Made by a program: the position numbers and the translations under genes
Shown here: one piece after another, positions 63,503 through 64,000 of the stretch
Layout: each line of letters begins with the position of its first letter
Numbering within the stretch: the first letter of the stretch is position 1
The notes under the pieces: model-generated
Database searches by the model: none
What the model was told of the DNA's origin: nothing
What the model saw: the letters and a program-made list of their open reading frames with translations, nothing else
Source: Rhizobium sophorae
GTDB lineage: Bacteria; Pseudomonadota; Alphaproteobacteria; Rhizobiales; Rhizobiaceae
DNA length: 64,000 nucleotides
NCBI RefSeq assembly: GCF_013087515.1
Contig: NZ_JABFCN010000009.1
Coordinates: forward strand, 124,001-188,000
Reading direction: 5' to 3'

Positions 63503-63949
63503 ATGCGTATCCGGTCATCGCTCTATTTCCTCGGCATGGCAGTCACGTTCATGCCCGCCATGATCAGTTGCACGTCCGCAGAGGTGGCTCCGGTTGCGGC
63601 TTCTCCGCTTGCCACGCCGAATGTCGTGATGGTTGCCGATCCGCGGCCGCCATTCACGTATTGGGCTCCTGAAAACTCGACAGTCCGAAATCATCCGCGT
63701 GAGCCGGGTATCTGGATCGCGGAGTCCCCAAATGGCTCGCGCAAATTTTACTACGGCGACCAGTGCCGTGCGTCGGAATTCCAACGCTTCATCGGTCAGA
63801 GCGTCGATGCGCTTCCGGAAAAGCCAGCCAATGCGACGTGGCGTCTGTCCTGTTCAGCGTGCGCACGAACTTCAGATCTGGGTTGGACAAGAATGAACGT
63901 CTCCTACAATCAGGAAACGCGAAGGATTGACGACATCTCGTGCGGCTAG
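63503..63949 (+). CDS. Putative lipoprotein with I78 peptidase-inhibitor-like domain
   Basis: A 148-residue exported protein. The N-terminus is hydrophobic and ends with MISC, a possible lipobox. The C-terminal 65 residues (QCRASEFQRFIGQSVDALPE, then SDLGWTRMNVSYNQETRRIDDISCG) follow the I78 inhibitor pattern: Cys near the start, T/SD before a R-x-N strand, and a closing CG. The preceding part (PRPPFTYWAP) is unassigned. It may protect against proteases or coat surface structures. It lies where trbB is usually found, so it is an insertion in the backbone. The start at 63503 is preferred over 63491. Confidence 0.68.
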   Translation: MRIRSSLYFLGMAVTFMPAMISCTSAEVAPVAASPLATPNVVMVADPRPPFTYWAPENSTVRNHPREPGIWIAESPNGSRKFYYGDQCRASEFQRFIGQSVDALPEKPANATWRLSCSACARTSDLGWTRMNVSYNQETRRIDDISCG

Positions 63950-64000
63950 CCGGGCACTGGGCCTGCGTTGCGAGCCTCTTCAGCGCGATGCAACCACGGC

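Larger units (their letters stand above)
23201..64000 (+). mobile_element. Integrative and conjugative element in radC (left 40.8 kb)
   Basis: The element begins after the broken radC codons with a tyrosine integrase. It carries about 19 kb of cargo, then a backbone of DUF932, ParB-like, Toprim, DUF2493, DUF736, DUF2285, RepA, ParA, DUF2840, TraF, lytic transglycosylase, HUH relaxase, TraG and CopG. This order is characteristic of Tn4371-like/Trb-type elements. The right end is not in the window. Trb mating-pair genes are expected next but not seen, so transfer competence is inference. Confidence 0.9.

Noticed and set aside
1..64000. CRISPR arrays, tRNA or rRNA genes, insertion sequences
   Set aside because: No regularly spaced 25-40 nt repeats other than the three iterons, no cloverleaf or rRNA-like segments, and no transposase with flanking inverted repeats were seen by reading; a covariance-model scan was not possible.

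Overview
The window is chromosomal DNA of an alphaproteobacterium of the order Hyphomicrobiales, most likely the Rhizobium etli / R. leguminosarum group. The basis is the gene content (poly-3-hydroxybutyrate synthase, gatCAB with an alphaproteobacterial NDUFA12 subunit, DUF2155, DUF2778, a truncated radC next to map), the high GC content and the codon usage. This is recognition of families, not a database match.

Region 1 (1 to about 23,200) is ordinary core genome. From the left it holds the start of homoserine dehydrogenase, an alanine/diaminopimelate-type aminotransferase, a small lipoprotein, phaC, a DUF2778 protein, a second class I aminotransferase and a DsbA-like thiol oxidoreductase. 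The tight operon aroQ-accB-accC-aat follows. Next come DUF2155, NDUFA12, five GNAT acetyltransferases scattered among gatB and gatCA, a YjhX-type small protein, an UPF0173 metallo-hydrolase, ruvX, two small membrane proteins, a TetR regulator, map and radC.

Region 2 (about 23,201 to the right edge) is a mobile element inserted in radC. RadC reads normally to its HNHP motif and then runs into foreign sequence; an outward tyrosine integrase starts 200 bases later. At least 40.8 kb of the element is visible, and its right end and the rest of radC are outside the window. The element has three parts. (a) 23.4-42.8 kb is cargo: integrase, a thermonuclease-like protein, a HigBA-type toxin/antitoxin pair, and five or six adjacent sets of genes that look like conflict or phage-defence modules. 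These are an unknown operon with nuclease-like and HEPN-like parts; a three-gene Rad50-like ATPase plus HD/Hsp90-like ATPase operon; an FRG-domain protein; a dead TrlF-like PHP gene; a HEPN gene with a 437-residue partner; and a pair of PD-(D/E)xK-like proteins. (b) 43.0-54.4 kb is the accessory backbone typical of such elements: DUF932, a large ParB-like protein, a Toprim protein, DUF2493, DUF736 and DUF2285 regulators. (c) 54.5-64.0 kb is the replication and transfer backbone: HTH protein, RepA with three iterons, ParA, an RHH protein, DUF2840, TraF signal peptidase, DUF736, a lytic transglycosylase, a candidate oriT, an HUH relaxase, TraG and CopG. This order matches Tn4371-like/Trb-type integrative and conjugative elements, so trb genes are expected just beyond the window.

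The strongest new-looking signals are: a duplicated 5' leader before the DUF932 and ParB-like genes whose hairpin is conserved by four compensatory base-pair changes; the Rad50-like/HD-Hsp90 three-gene operon; a nested inverted repeat before the relaxase; and a membrane-protein gene in which two codons expected to encode tryptophan are TGA.
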